DNA of 64,000 nucleotides from Endozoicomonas sp. 8E (GTDB lineage Bacteria; Pseudomonadota; Gammaproteobacteria; Pseudomonadales; Endozoicomonadaceae): NCBI RefSeq assembly GCF_032883915.1, contig NZ_CP120717.1, positions 5,286,501 to 5,350,500 of the forward strand, read 5' to 3'. Shown piece by piece: positions 63,939 to 64,000 of this stretch (position 1 is its first letter; each line of letters starts with the position of its first letter). The notes under the pieces were generated by a model. It saw only the letters and a program-made list of their open reading frames with translations, ran no database searches and was not told where the DNA came from. The position numbers and the translations under genes were made by a program.

Positions 63939-64000
63939 TATGTCGTTTTCCTGAAACTTTGCCGGTGATTTTTCAGCGCCTGTTTTTACAACACCAGGTA

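Overview
The window looks like a chromosomal segment of a host-associated marine gammaproteobacterium of the Endozoicomonas type (Oceanospirillales). This is inferred from ordinary gammaproteobacterial housekeeping genes (class II DAHP synthase, aspA, sodB, sbcB, yigZ, a gtrB/gtrA operon) lying beside very large, eukaryote-directed-looking proteins. These include a SopB/IpgD-type phosphoinositide phosphatase, two tandem eukaryotic-like Ser/Thr kinases, a ~3950-residue coiled-coil/SF2-helicase protein and five tandem ~1100-residue paralogues. No species assignment is possible from sequence reading alone.

Layout. 1-2.3 kb: the 5' part of a peptide deformylase gene, three identical tRNA-Pro(UGG) genes with a good promoter, and class II DAHP synthase. 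2.3-2.9 kb: a promoter, a 25-codon Cys-containing leader ORF, an intrinsic terminator and a small ACT-like gene, which together resemble a transcription attenuator. 2.9-5.4 kb: M14 peptidase, mercaptopyruvate sulfurtransferase, small membrane protein. 5.9-9.6 kb: a four-gene overlapping glycolipid-modification operon (GT2, GtrA, ChbG/YdjC deacetylase, GT39-like). 9.6-13.1 kb: SlyB-like lipoprotein, SopB-like phosphatase and Yip1-family membrane protein. 13.3-19.6 kb: aspA, an orphan FixJ-type regulator, a degenerate receiver protein, exonuclease I, YigZ and a PilZ protein. 19.6-31.5 kb: the giant gene, with a 762-bp internal tandem duplication. 31.6-35.6 kb: lipoprotein, coiled-coil membrane protein, sodB and an unknown gene.

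35.6-41.0 kb is a graveyard. A ~290-bp MITE truncates a PLD-like anti-phage gene. An apparently intact FitAB-type toxin-antitoxin pair follows, then a DUF1156 methylase remnant with two stops, an IS5-family fragment, a WYL (CapW/BrxR-like) regulator with one stop, and an ISNCY-like insertion sequence inactivated by a stop and a frameshift. This reads as a decayed defence island.

41.1-63.9 kb is a lineage-specific expansion: two tandem kinases, a DCC-family gene, then five head-to-tail paralogues (called A-E here) on the minus strand. Each paralogue is preceded by an almost identical promoter of the RpoE/AlgU type (GGAACTT, 15 nt, GTCWAW). Each unit is separated from the next by a short decayed copy of the 3' end of the DCC gene, which marks the duplication breakpoint. 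Two different MITEs have inserted in the 5' leaders of A and C, and a DUF29 gene has inserted between B and C. The envelope-stress-type promoters on a family of large unknown proteins are the most notable observation in the window.
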